DNA of 64,000 nt from Notolepis coatsorum (GCA_963971535.1 OZ020591.1:13423577-13487576), one strand, 5' to 3'; shown: positions 41,515 through 51,012, counted from the stretch's first letter. A program made the numbers and translations. The notes: generated from the letters alone by a model not told the origin.

Positions 41515-41613
41515 AGGAACGCTTCACGAATTTGCGTGTCATCCTTTCTGAGGGGCCATGCTAATCTTCTCCGTATCGTTCCAATTTTAGTATATGTCTA
41601 GCCGAAGCTTCGA
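41515..41613 (-). ncRNA. U6 snRNA-like sequence (probable pseudogene)
   Basis: On the minus strand it follows vertebrate U6 almost throughout: GCTTCGGC, CATATACTAAAATTGGAACG, GAGAAGATTAGCATGGCCCC, GGATGACACGCAAATTCG and TGAAGCGTTCC. The AGC of the catalytic core is kept. The ACAGAGA box reads ACGGAGA, the segment after GGCCCC is altered, and the 3' end continues TTATTG without a T-run to stop RNA polymerase III. These changes point to a pseudogene or to the head of a retroposed repeat. U6 normally forms the catalytic core of the spliceosome. Confidence 0.85.
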
Positions 41614-41903
41614 CAAAGAGAACATTAGCCGGTGAGATATATATACCGTCAGCCCCCAAAACTACAGGACCAGTGGATTAGAAATGTAATCTTTAGGTAG
41701 AGTGAGTTGTTTCTGTTTAAAACTACAGGACCAGTGGATTAGAAATGTAATCTTTAGGTAGAGTGAGTTGTTTCTGTTTAAAACTACAGGACCAGTGGAT
41801 TAGAAATGTAATCTTTAGGTAGAGTGAGTTGTTTCTGTTTAAAACTACAGGACCAGTGGATTAGAAATGTAATCTTTAGGTAGAGTGAGTTGTGTTTATG
41901 CTT

Positions 41904-42050
41904 AACCCTTTCACTGCCACACTACAGAAGGTTAACCCTTTACTATCACACTACCGACGGTTACCTGTAGTGTGGCAGTGAAAGGGTTAACCTGCTGTTG
42001 TGTGGCAGTGAAAGGGTTAACCTTCTGTGTATTGTCACAGTGAAAGGGTT
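41904..42050. repeat. Cluster of TTAACCCTTTCACTGCCAC repeats, both orientations
   Basis: Two forward and three inverted variants of TTAACCCTTTCACTGCCACAC lie within 150 bp, interrupting the right arm of the 60-bp array. The same phrase occurs in the 22.4-23.4 kb duplication. It resembles a TTAA-transposon terminus. Confidence 0.7.
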
Positions 42051-42180
42051 AAAACTATAGGACCAGTGGATTAGAAATGTAATCTTTAGGTAGACTGACT
42101 TGTGTTTCCATTAGACACAAGAATTGGGACAATCGGCACCCATTGGCACAGAGAAGATGGATTTAGAGGGTGGGATAGCC

Positions 42181-42194
42181 GCGCCCCCTAGTGG
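42181..42194 (-). promoter_or_regulatory. CTCF-consensus match
   Basis: The minus strand reads CCACTAGGGGGCGC, which fits every position of the CTCF core. It lies just outside the inverted 60-bp arrays. Confidence 0.5.
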
Positions 42195-42366
42195 CGTGGA
42201 CAGGATATTTCAATGCAATTTCTCCTTGTGATGCTGAATGACCGACGAGATTTCAGGTTGGAAATCGAGCTTAGACTTGACTTCAGCTGATATATAATAT
42301 ATACTATATACTTTTATATGAATTCCTCTAGTTTCTTTGTTTACATACATTGTTTACAGCTTGTTA

Positions 42367-42481
<115 letters not shown>

Positions 42482-42599
42482 ATATTTTTTTGCCATCTTG
42501 GTCTATATACTTATTGTTTATGTGTCTTGTAAGCCCATATGGGCTGGGCATACATCTGTATGTAAGACACAAAAATAAAAAACATCAATCAATCAAATA

Positions 42600-42800
42600 A
42601 GAGGCGGCAGGCAGAGGCAAGGAAGGTTATGAAAAATAAATTAAACCTGCCAAGTGCAGGTACGATTGTGGCTGACCCCTACCACCCCTCTGACTGGGCC
42701 AAAACCTCACGCCACACGTTTCTTCCCCTCTGCAGTGAGCCTCATCAACAAGGCTCGGGACCCTCACTAACACCCCCCACTGTGTACATTAACATGCAAT
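42600..42800 (+). pseudogene. LINE-C (Rex1-like) C-terminal fragment
   Basis: Plus-strand translation gives NLPSAGTIVADPYHPSDWAK and RHTFLPLCSEPHQQG, matching the end of Rex1-like ORF2 (compare ADPSHPGHSLFTLLP at about 15380). Truncated at both ends. Confidence 0.6.
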
Positions 42801-42814
42801 TTGATTGATTGCAC

Positions 42815-43017
42815 CCACAACTTGATCAGTGATTTGTTTCACGTCGGAGGTGGGATTCGAACAGGCGACTCTCTGTGTGAGGTGAGATCCCCGCCCCTCT
42901 CTGTTTGAGTGGAGGGGGATGGGGTGCAAGGAGGGGGGGAGAAGGCGGGGATCTCACCTCACCTCGCCTGTTCGAATCCCACCTCCGACGTGAAACAAAT
43001 CACTGATCAAGTTGTGG
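42815..43017. repeat. Long hairpin with SINE-like B-box sequence in both arms
   Basis: The arms (42815-42895 and 42944-43017) are almost perfect reverse complements, each containing CGCCTGTTCGAATCCCACC on one strand. GTTCGAATCC matches the tRNA B box. The loop is about 48 bp and G-rich. It looks like an inverted duplication of a SINE fragment related to the SINE at 49369-49863. Confidence 0.8.
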
Positions 43018-43540
43018 AATATGTGGGTAGAGAGCATTTAGGTAAGAAACGTCAACACAAGGAGGCCAATAACTTATCCAAGTCCCAGGTGATGCTCTGT
43101 TTGAGCTTCCAACAGGACACTCTCACACTCGCAGTCGACTCTAGTTCAAAACGGCTAACGTTACCATTAACACCTGTGAGAGGAGCAACACGACCGTAGC
43201 ATTAAAATAAGTACCGTTCAGTCGTCGTAGTAATCAGGATAAATAGGCAACTAAGGAATTAGGACCACCCAGACCAAATTTAAACATAAAGCAAGTATCT
43301 ACAAGGTACAACGTATAACCGGGGATTTTCGACGCCCTGGTAGTGGCTAGCAGGATGCTACAATGCCATCCAGAACTTCACAAGCACTATGCAGGCCATA
43401 AAGTAAGATATAGAACCGTGTCATAACCAAATGTAATGTAATGTAAGCCTATATAATGTAGTGAACACATTTTGTTTGTATCTTTGGAAATGATAATAAC
43501 CTTTTTGTGTAACAACGTTAAGTCAGCAATTTGTCTTTTT
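43018..43540. other. Non-coding stretch, nothing assigned
   Basis: No supported exon, RNA gene or terminal repeat. GTAGAGAGCATTTAGGTAAGAAACGTCAACA (43026-43056, in two parts) recurs near 45404-45431, so part is an interspersed repeat. Confidence 0.45.
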
Positions 43541-43545
43541 CCAGG

Positions 43546-44035
43546 CCAGTCCCATGGTGTAGTGGTTAACACTGTCGCCTCACAGCAAGAAGGTCCAGGG
43601 TTCGATTCCCGCTTGGGGACCAGGTTTCCATGATGCCAGGTACCCAGGTGGGGTATCTCCCAGGCCTTTCTGTGTGGAGTTTGCATGTTCTCCCCGTGCT
43701 CGCAAGGGTTTCCCCCCTGATAAGATAAACCCAATGGAAAAACATGCACAACAACAGATCGCTAACGCTGTGGCGTCCTTGACGAAGACGGACAGGAGCA
43801 CTTGGATTGGTCCCCTGGCGCGGCTCACGTTGACGCCTGTCTGCTCCCGGCTGCCCTTGGGGGGGAAGGACGACGGGATGGGTTAATCGCAGAGACAAAT
43901 CGCATCTGCGATCCTAAAGAGACAATACATGCGTGTGTGTTCCGGTGTGTGCTAAACTAACCGCTGTGTGTACCACTAAAACATTGAGTGTCGTTGCATG
44001 CCGAATAAAGACCTCTGCTACAGGTCCTGCATTAT
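43546..44035 (+). mobile_element. tRNA-headed SINE-like element
   Basis: A-box-like TGGTGTAGTGG (43555-43565) and an exact B box GGTTCGATTCC (43599-43609) have tRNA spacing and form an internal polymerase III promoter. The body (CTTTCTGTGTGGAGTTTGCA, TTCTCCCCGTG) is the well-known fish repeat phrase. The 3' part ends near AATAAAGACC at 44004. The head is too degenerate for a working tRNA. No flanking duplication was identified. Confidence 0.65.
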
Positions 44036-44464
44036 ATTACATTATATATTATATATTATATATAAAGTAATATTATCTATAAAACTGAATAAGACCGAGA
44101 GTTTGTATTTCTTCTGGTTTTTAAGACAGGAATTGTAGGTATAATGGCATGTCTCACTCGTACACTAACACTATTGGCCTGTGTGCCTTCAGGGGCCGCA
44201 TTTAATCTCCAGAGCAGCAGCGTTGAGCCACAGGGGAATGTAATTTAGGTCGTTAATTACATTCACTAAAAATCTAGCATTTTCATGATTCCATCTCAAC
44301 AATTGCTCCATATCCTCTGATTAAAACACCTTAGTGAGGATCTGCCTGCTCTAGTCCCTAAATCAAACACACCCACACTTTACTCTGTCAGTCCAATTGT
44401 ACCTCAGTGTGACAATAAAAGATTACAGAAAAGAGCAATAAGGACAATAAACAAGGTAGGATAT

Positions 44465-45175
44465 AAGATAAGATATTCCTTTATTGATCCCCTTGGGGAA
44501 ATGCAGGCATCATATCAGCATGGGGGAGGGGGAGGGGAGGTACAGGTAGTAAAAACAAGCAGTGTATATATATATATAGAACACACAAACCCACTGTTTC
44601 TTAAATCAAACACCTTGAGATGTATGGATCTGGTCAAATTGAAAACATCACAAATCACGTACAAAGCCAGAAATAACATGTTGCCAAAAAAAATATACAA
44701 AAGATTTTCAGGGAAAGAAAAGGTGGCTATAATCTGAGAGGAGAGCTAAACTTAAAAAATAAAAATAAAACTCAGAACCAAAATGAAAAGTATGTGCATG
44801 TCAATCTGTGGGGTGGACTTGTGGAACAGTCTGGCGTTAGAGATAAAAGAGTACAAACATAAATCAGTTTACAAAGATGTACAAAAATATTTCTTAATTA
44901 AATGGGTATCTGGAAGAGGAAGTGTGTTGATTGGGAGTATGTGTAAAATGGAAATAAAAAATTGAAGAAATGATGTGTATGTCATATGGTATTTATTTAG
45001 TATATATAAATGTATTGGATTTATGTAATTTATGGATTTAATTACAGCGTTTATACGTAATTAACAATAGAATAGAAATATATAATTTGAGTTAAAAAGG
45101 GGTAGGAATGGAAAAAAAGTATACTTCTTCCTACTCCTTTTCCGAACAGGGTGAACTGATTTGTTTATCAGTTTC
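44465..45175 (+). pseudogene. LINE-D (L2/CR1-like) C-terminal region and 3' UTR
   Basis: The frame reads HTNPLFLKSNTLRCMDLVKL, ITYKARNNMLPKKIYKRFS, a stop and frameshift, then MCMSICGVDLWNSLALEIKE and a stop near 44963. This is the conserved C-terminal block of a common fish LINE. The 3' UTR has AGTATACTTCTTCCTACTCC near 45118. The start of the region (ATAAGATATTCCTTTATTGA, 44467) is probably a separate LINE tail. Decayed. Confidence 0.7.
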
Positions 45176-45199
45176 TCTTTTTGTTGTCAAATGAACAGA

Positions 45200-45371
45200 C
45201 TCAGATATCCAACACTGAGGGGAGGCTCTGCAGTTACCACAGCTCACCACTAGAGGGTAGTAAGTAGCATATGGCCAAATAACATGGAGAATAATATTTC
45301 ACAGCCGTTTTATGATAATAATAATCATAATGATATTAATAATAAGGAACGCTTCACGAATTTGTGTGACA
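45200..45371 (-). repeat. Second copy of the U6-joined repeat
   Basis: On the minus strand, CACAAATTCGTGAAGCGTTCC (the last 21 bases of a U6-like sequence, 45351-45371) is followed by TTATTATTAA, CCATGTTATTTGGCCATATG and the CTCF-like block, in the same order as at 41613-41311. The U6 part is 5' truncated. Confidence 0.7.
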
Positions 45372-45426
45372 GAGAAACACACACACACACACGAAGATAG
45401 GTAGAGAGCTTTTAGGTAAGAAACGT

Positions 45427-45757
45427 CAACATGTCAAAATACTTCCCAAAGATCAGTGAATACCACAACCACAACACCAGAGGGAGCTCCACAAATCATG
45501 TTAAACCCAGATTCGGCTCAAACAAGGGACTAAACACGTTTCACAATTATGCCACATCAATGTGGAACACCCTACCCAAAGCTGTAAAGGAATGTGAATC
45601 CCTACCCACATTCAAAACCGCTCTTAAAGAGCACCTACGGGAGGCTGCAATTCGAATCTGGCCACCGTAAATGTCCAAACCCCCTCCTAATAGACAGTCT
45701 CCTCCCCATTATGTATATACTCTCTGTCAGGATCTATGGGTAACAGTCAGTCCCGGC
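45427..45757 (+). mobile_element. LINE-B C-terminal end and 3' UTR
   Basis: The frame MSKYFPKISEYHNHNTRGSS, HVKPRFGSNKGLNTF, MWNTLPKAVKECESLPTFK and LKEHLREAAIR ends near 45670. The 3' UTR follows to GGATCTATGGGTAACAGT, where a hAT end begins. Open over the last 79 codons, and 5' truncated. Confidence 0.85.
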
Positions 45758-46200
45758 GCCATGGGCGGGCATTAGGGGGCCGGGCCCGCCCACTGAGTCA
45801 GCTGTGCCCACCCTGGTAAAAAAAATAATTTTTAATCAAAGTAAACTATCCAAATCCTTAGTCGGGGACAGCCCTAGTGGGCACTGGTGTCAACAACAAC
45901 ACTACTGAAGCTAGCACGGCACTCTGTGAGAATTCGTTTTCTACCCTCAAGAACGTCTTTACAGAACATCGCCTTAGTATGCTTCATCGACGCAACTAAG
46001 GCCAATTTAATTCAGTTGGCATTTGAGAAGGACTTAACAAAAAAGTTCAGGAATGAGTGGAGGGGCAGTGTTTTAAGAAGATTTCACTCTGTCCCCAAAC
46101 ACCGCTTGCCTCTTATGATGGTGAGTAGCCTGGAGGAATTTTGTTTGCTTTTTTATGCACCTTATTTTTGTCAGTTCAGTTCAGTTTGTCAGTGAATTCA
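45755..46200 (+). pseudogene. hAT transposase C-terminal relic with terminus
   Basis: CAGTCCCGGCGCCATGGGCG at 45755 is a hAT-type end of the family with a TTF/ZMYM1-like transposase. In the downstream frames CENSFSTLKNVFTEHRLSML and then ANLIQLAFEKDLTKKFRNEW match the C-terminal dimerisation region of that transposase, shifted near 45980. A deletion has joined terminus and C-terminal exon. A further piece (CCCCCCCACTCATTTGTTTC, 46979) may belong to the same element. No activity is possible. Confidence 0.7.
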
Positions 46201-46234
46201 GAAGTGTTGAATAAATGGAGACTTTTCAAAGATA

Positions 46235-46790
46235 TAGAATAGAATAGAATAGAAATGTATTATCCTGAGGGAAACTTGACACTGCAAATCACTCAACATT
46301 AAACATTTAGACAGAACAAGTCACAAATAAGAATAACAAAACAAATGGCCTAAGAATAGAATAAAATGAAATAGAATAAAAATAGAATAAAAGATACAGT
46401 AAATAAATACAGTAAAATATACTGAAGTCTACAGTAGGTGTAGGAAGATGGTAATTGTCACTCTGTGCTCAGTGATGCAGTGAGGCACAGTGATGCATTG
46501 TATAGTCTGATGGCTGTCGGAATGAAGGACTTCCTGTGCCGTTCAGTGCTGCATTTAGGTAGTGTGAGCCTATAACATGCTCATCCTGTCAGCCAAGTAT
46601 GTGTATAGTGGGTGGGAGGGGTTTTCCCTGATGGCCTGGAGCTTAGCAAGGTTCCTCCTCTCCGCCACCCTCGCTAGAGTCCAGCTCCACCCCAACCACG
46701 CTACTGGCCTTCTTGACCATCTTATCCAGCCTGTTTGTGTCCCCTGCTCTCAGTCCGCTGCCCCAGCAGGTCTGTTATATATATATCAGT
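46235..46790 (-). pseudogene. LINE-C/CR1-like C-terminal fragment with (TCTAT)n tail
   Basis: On the minus strand the block encodes NPSHPLYTYLADRMSM and KCSTERHRKSFIPTAIRLYN, a CR1/Rex1-group C-terminus. It ends in a GAATA/TATTC pentamer tail at 46237-46256. Several shifts; no catalytic region. Confidence 0.7.
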
Positions 46791-47009
46791 TCAGTCTGTT
46801 TTTGTATAAGTGAAAGTTCTTAAGATAGAGAGAAATTAGATTTTTCAATTGCCTCTCTGCTGTTTAGTTCAGCACCGTGGGCAGCGCCAAGCAAGCCACA
46901 GCGCCGCTGTCCCAGCTGAAACGTATAAAAGGGAACCTGTGTTGAAAAACCATTGTGCCCCCCCGAGAACATTTTATGCCCCCCCACTCATTTGTTTCTG
47001 CAGCCTGGT
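46791..47009. other. hAT-like remnant, unassigned
   Basis: GTGTTGAAAAACCATTGTGCC and two C-runs before ATTTTATGCC and ACTCATTTGTTTC look like internal hAT sequence. No frame or ends were seen. Confidence 0.4.
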
Positions 47010-47272
47010 CTGGTAACAGTACTGTATATTTGCATATCATATATGTCACAAATGTAACAGTACTATATACCTGTATGTCATGTATGTCCCTATGCCATAA
47101 ATGTCATGATGTCATGTATGTCATAAATGTCACTATGAATTGAAAATGGGGGACCCTGATGTAAACAAGACGAAAGTCTTTCTCTGGTCTGCATCCCCTT
47201 AACAATTGTATGTATTGAGCCGTACTGTATTGTACCAATTCTGCAATCTGTTAAATAACGTTTTCATTCATT
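47010..47272 (+). mobile_element. LINE-B 3' tail, plus strand
   Basis: Runs from GTAACAGTACTGTATATTTGC through GAAAATGGGGGACCCTGATG and GCATCCCCTTAACAATTG to CAATCTGTTAAATAACGTTT and a (CATT)n tail. It is directly followed by an inverted tail at 47281. Confidence 0.85.
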
Positions 47273-47280
47273 CATTCATT

Positions 47281-47372
47281 CAGTCTTGTTTACATCAGGG
47301 TCCCCCATTTTCAATTCATAATGACATTTATGACATACATGACATACAGATAATACAGTACTGTTACATCCA
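47281..47372 (-). mobile_element. LINE-B 3' tail fragment, minus strand
   Basis: GTCTTGTTTACATCAGGGTCC to TACAGTACTGTTACATCC is the complement of the LINE-B 3' UTR. Tail-to-tail with the preceding copy. Confidence 0.8.
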
Positions 47373-47639
47373 GACATTTATTTTTTAAGTGAAGTCACTT
47401 GTCTCCTATCATTTAATTGGTCAATTATATTAGTACTTCGGGATCTAGGCGTAGTAGATATATAGTCGGTATTTTAAGCGGAAGTGGAGGAGGGGAAAGG
47501 GGACATGTCACGCAGCCCATGTGTCGTTAGCGCTTCCTGATTGCTGATCTGGACCGTACAAGCAAAACTGTACATTGGAATATCGACTAAACCATACTTG
47601 GTTCCAAGAAGATGGTCTCGTTTATTATTGGGTTAGGAC
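47373..47639. other. Unassigned stretch
   Basis: No supported feature. Short unique-looking sequence between LINE-B fragments. Confidence 0.4.
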
Positions 47640-47880
47640 ATTTACTGTACATTGGAGGGGGTTGGGTTAGGACATTTACAGGGGCCAGTTTCGAATTGCA
47701 GTCTCCCGTAGGTGCTCTTTGAGAGTGGTTTTGAAAGTGGGTAGTGATTCACATTCCTTTACAGCTTTGGGTAGGGCGTTCCACATTGATGTGGCATAAT
47801 TGCTAAACGTGTTTAGTCCCTTGTTTGAGCCGAATCTGGGTTTAACATGATTTGTGGAGCTCCCTCTGGTGTTGTGATCT
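47640..47880 (-). pseudogene. LINE-B C-terminal fragment, minus strand
   Basis: Complement of the LINE-B end: CTCCCGTAGGTGCTC, GGGCGTTCCACATTGATGTG and GAGCCGAATCTGGGTTTAAC, the WNALP and PRFGSN coding segments. It stops where a plus-strand copy begins. Confidence 0.8.
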
Positions 47881-47904
47881 ATACATCGACACCTCCCGTA
47901 TAGG

Positions 47905-48322
47905 TGCTCTCAAAGAGCACCTACGGGAGGCTGCCATTCTAAACTGGCCCCGGTAAAATGTCCAAACCCCCCCACTCACCCCCTCCTAATGTACAGTTTC
48001 CTCCCCCTCGTATGTATATATTTTCTGTTAGGATCTCTGTTTAACAGTACTTAATATTTGCATATCTTGTATGTCACAAATGTAACAGTACTGTATATCT
48101 GTATGTCGTGTATGTCATAAATGTCATGATGTATATCTGTATACCTGTATGTTGTGTATGTCATAAATGTCATTATGAATTGAAAATGGAGGACCCTGAT
48201 GTAAACAAGACGAAAGTATTTCTCTGGTCTGCATCCCCTTAACAATTGTGTGTATTGAGCCGTACTGTATTGTACCCATTCTGCAATCTGTTTTGTTGCA
48301 AACAGTTTTCAATCAATCAATC
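47905..48322 (+). mobile_element. LINE-B 3' UTR, plus strand
   Basis: GCACCTACGGGAGGCTGCC (47922) through AATGTACAGTTTCCTCCCC and GGACCCTGATGTAAAC to (TCAA)n at 48310-48322. Head-to-head with 47640-47880. Confidence 0.85.
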
Positions 48323-48659
48323 CCACGCCGTACAGTATTTTCTGTATGCAAACCTTGTTTCTCCCCCCTCTGATGGAACAGTCCACATTCATTTGTGCGT
48401 CATCTCGCGTCGTCCAGACTCCGTTGACAATCTGCGCATGTGTATGGGGAGTAGGTGCTGGAAAAGGGACTTGATCTCGGCCGATTTAGTTCTGATCGAT
48501 TAGGAATGGGTCGCGCCGTGTTCAGGAAACTCAGGCGCATAAAAGTCTATTGGATCGTGTCTCTAGCGCCCCCCACAGCCGTATCTGCAACCACTTACAT
48601 CACGGCTCTCATCTAGTAGGGTATATCTGCAGAGCCACAGAGCCCAACGTCTGGGCGGG
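48323..48659. other. Unassigned stretch
   Basis: No exon, RNA or terminal repeat could be supported. Confidence 0.4.
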
Positions 48660-48749
48660 GCTTCGTGGCGTGGACTAGCCTTGTGGCGTCTCTACAATTC
48701 GTAGCCGCATTTCTGCAGACCCCTCTCTGATTGGTTGAGGCCATTTCTG

Positions 48750-49060
48750 TAGACCCCTCTCTGATTGGCCGAGCGCGCGCATGCGCATGAGCCGCGACAA
48801 GCTCCTCCAGCCAGGAGTCGAAACTCCGTTAAGCTCCAGAGAGAGGCTGAAAACCCACAGTTGTTGCCCGACGGATGGGAGCCGAATCCCGGATCCGAGT
48901 TTTCTGATGAATAGCCCCAAAACATGGAGGTCGCAAACGCAATTTATACGCATGGAAGTATTGATTACGCCATAACGAATCATTAAACAAATATACCGTT
49001 AACTGGAATATGTTGTGTGTGCCTTTACACATATGTTGGATAGGATTCATTGGTTTGTCA
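48750..49060. repeat. Second copy of the 25.5-kb repeat
   Basis: Same order of landmarks as 25500-25825 (GCGCGCATGCGCATGAGCC, GCCGAATCCCGGATCCG, TATGTTGTGTGTGCC). Function and family unknown. Confidence 0.8.
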
Positions 49061-49072
49061 TTAACCAATAAT

Positions 49073-49310
49073 AAACTTTCTGAATATGATTTGGGAGGGT
49101 TATAATAGAAGAAAGACAGTGTAAACAATATAAAGTTATGTGAATAAACCGCGAAATAATAACTAATTCCTTGGTCAATAGAAGTCTCTGATACTTTCTG
49201 AATATGATTTGGGAGGGTTATAATAGAAGAAAGACAGTGTAAACAATATAACGTTATGTGAATAAACCGCGAAATAACTGCGAAATAACAACGTTATGTT
49301 ATATAATGGA
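49073..49310. repeat. 118-bp tandem duplication
   Basis: ACTTTCTGAATATGATTTGG starts at 49075 and 49193, each followed by GAAAGACAGTGTAAACAATA and AATAAACCGCGAAATAA. Nearly identical copies. Confidence 0.85.
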
Positions 49311-49368
49311 ATAAACCGCGAAGTCACGCGAAATAAATAACGTTATACGCGAATCTGGTAGTACATTT

Positions 49369-49863
49369 TTTTTTTTTTTTTTTTTTGGTCTTTTTCCCCT
49401 CCATTTTCCTCCGATTTTCTCCCATCCCAATGTTAGTCGTATGCCAATTCCCAGTCCCTTCCTGGTCGCTGCGCACTTACCCCCCACAGTCAGATCATCT
49501 GGGAGAGTGGAGGCTACCACGTGCTTCCTCCGACACACGTCCAGCCAATCACCGCTTCTTTTCACCTGGCAGCGCGGATTCTCATCGAGAGGGCGTAGCG
49601 TGTGGGAGGACCACACTATCCCCCTCGAGTCCTATCCGCGCTTAGCAGGCGCCCCGACCGAACTGTAGGAGTCGCTGTTTACAACGACCCGGACCCACCC
49701 CGCCAGCTTCTCCCACCCTCTAATACAGCCAATTGTATTAGTGCAGACGGCCAGCCAAGCTGGTGACAACCCCGGAGCTGTGAGCTGGATTCGAACAGGC
49801 GAATCCAGCTCACAGCTCCGGGGCTGGTGACGAACGCAATCTCTGCTCGGCCACCTAACCGCC
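49369..49863 (-). mobile_element. tRNA-headed SINE with 14-bp target duplication
   Basis: CTGGTAGTACATTT is duplicated exactly at 49355-49368 and 49864-49877. A T-run at 49366-49386 is the complement of the poly(A) tail. On the minus strand an A box TGGCCGAGCAG (49853-49843) and a B box TGTTCGAATCC (49797-49787) give an internal polymerase III promoter. A perfect 24-bp hairpin with loop of six (49770-49793, 49800-49823) overlaps the B box. Retroposition by LINE machinery is clear; the SINE family name is not known to me. Confidence 0.85.
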
Positions 49864-50137
49864 CTGGTAGTACATTTCTGCTTATCTTCTTGATATGATA
49901 ACATTACATCCGCCTTTTACGGCGTGACGAGCTAAACCAATCAGAGAGGGGCTTCGCTCAACCAATCAGAGAGGGGTCTGCAGAAATGGAGCTCAACCAA
50001 TCAGAGAGGGGTCTGCAGAAATGCGGCTACGAATTGTAGAGACGCGGCCTTGTGGCATGGACCTGGCTTTGCACTACTGCGAATGCGGATGAGGGGGGCT
50101 CTCTCGCTCTCTCTCGTTTACGACATACACAACTTTC

Positions 50138-50560
50138 GTCTTGTTTACATCAGGGTCCCCCATTTTCAATTCATCATAACATGACATACAGATAGACAGT
50201 ACTGTTACATCTAGACATTTATGACATACCAGATCTACAAATATACTAGACATTTATGACATACCAGATCTACAAATATACTAGACATTTATGACATACC
50301 AGATCTACAAATATACTAGACATTTATGACATACCAGATCTACAAATATACAGCACTGTTTGTGATACAAAAATAGTCTAAAAAGAGAGTATATACATTT
50401 GAGGGGGAATAAACTGTACATTGGAAGAGGTTGGGTAGGTGGGGAAAACTGTACATTGGAGGGGGTTGGGTGGGGGGAAAACTGTACATTGGAGGGGGTT
50501 GGGTGGGGGGGACTGTGCATTGGAGGATTGGAAGAGGTTGGGTAGGTGCCTTTCTTAGCC
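50138..50560 (-). mobile_element. LINE-B 3' UTR copy with local tandem repeats
   Basis: Contains GTCTTGTTTACATCAGGGTCC, four copies of a 35-bp repeat (ACATTTATGACATACCAGAT, about 50215-50352) and three copies of GTACATTGGAGGGGGTTGGG (50455-50520). No coding part. Confidence 0.75.
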
Positions 50561-50599
50561 TTTCCTGAGCTAGACATTATCAAACAGATCTATAAGCAG

Positions 50600-50700
50600 A
50601 TGTATGGATGTCTGGCATCTTTGTCATGGCAGCTAAAGCTTCTTTGGGTTTAGTGTCTGTGGCTGTGCAGGGATTCATGGGGAAAGAAACAGGTTGGTAC
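50600..50700 (+). CDS. Candidate internal host exon (second of three)
   Basis: A frame becomes open exactly at a tandem acceptor TATAAGCAG: an in-frame TAA at 50593-50595 precedes it, so only the AG at 50596 or 50599 works. With the second, two bases (AT) complete the codon begun by the single G of the exon at 2538-2667. The frame reads VWMSGIFVMAAKASLGLVSV then AVQGFMGKETGWY, with hydrophobic stretches. The donor TAC|GTAATG at 50700/50701 ends it in phase 0, as needed by 50852-50992. An alternative donor, CAG|GTTGGT at 50692, would be out of phase. The pyrimidine tract (CCTTTCTTAGCCTTTCC) is about 35 bases upstream, which is rather far. The product is not recognised. Confidence 0.4.
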
Positions 50701-50851
50701 GTAATGGGCTGCTGGAGTTAAAATGACTTGTACCTGAGGCCTGCCTGGACACATGACATAAGTGGTGGTCCACCCGTCACTTTACCATGACTGCACATTA
50801 ACCTGGCACACAACATACTTGTTCACATGTCATTTTTCTTTCACTCTAAAG

Positions 50852-50992
50852 GAAATATGTCTCACATACAGTAGACCCCCCCAGTACTTTGTGGAGACGA
50901 AGATGGGAGGCCCGTCTGTGGACCTGATGATGAGTACCAGTCTTCTCCTCAGACATATAAAATCAGTTTTTCAATACAAGTACGACTCATGA
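50852..50992 (+). CDS. Candidate terminal host exon with stop and poly(A) signal
   Basis: Preceded by the pyrimidine-rich acceptor ATTTTTCTTTCACTCTAAAG, it opens in phase 0 with EICLTYSRPPQYFVETKMGG, continues PSVDLMMSTSLLLRHIKSVF and ends KYDS before TGA (50990-50992). AATAAA follows at 51013-51018. A second acceptor, CATACAG at 50865-50871, would need a different phase. The 46-residue peptide has the even composition of an ordinary globular protein and no transposon motif that I know. The intron from 50701 would be 151 bp with GT...AG ends, typical for fish. Function unknown. Confidence 0.5.
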   Translation, partial: EICLTYSRPPQYFVETKMGGPSVDLMMSTSLLLRHIKSVFQYKYDS

Positions 50993-51012
50993 CACAGAAC
51001 ATTAGTATGCAA

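Larger units (their letters stand above)
40846..42112. mobile_element. Candidate foldback-type element: inverted arrays of a 60-bp repeat
   Basis: The left arm (40846-41280) has seven direct copies of a unit of about 60 bp with AAACAGAAACAAGTC and ACATTTCTAATTCACTGG. The right arm (41655-41900, 42050-42112) has the same unit inverted in five copies, with CCAGTGGATTAGAAATGT. The extreme ends are also inverted: ATGGAAACGCAAGTCAGTC on the left and, complemented, ATGGAAACACAAGTCAGTC on the right. Tandem repeats inside long inverted termini are the design of foldback elements. The centre holds a U6-like sequence and a twice-repeated block. No transposase and no clear target duplication were seen. 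Confidence 0.6.
48660..50060. repeat. Inverted repeat flanking a 1.2-kb block
   Basis: GTCTCTACAATTCGTAGCCGC and GCAGACCCCTCTCTGATTGG (48688-48770) are found complemented at about 49930-50045 (AACCAATCAGAGAGGGGTCTGC is repeated there). The enclosed part holds the 25.5-kb-type repeat, a 118-bp tandem duplication and a SINE. The pair could be the termini of a composite element. Confidence 0.65.

Noticed and set aside
41515-41613. A working U6 snRNA gene
   Set aside because: The ACAGAGA box is altered, there is no T-run terminator, the internal segment is changed, and a second copy shares the same fused downstream repeat.
43546-43640. A tRNA gene
   Set aside because: A and B boxes are present, but the arms do not fold into a proper cloverleaf by eye and the sequence runs directly into a SINE-like body.
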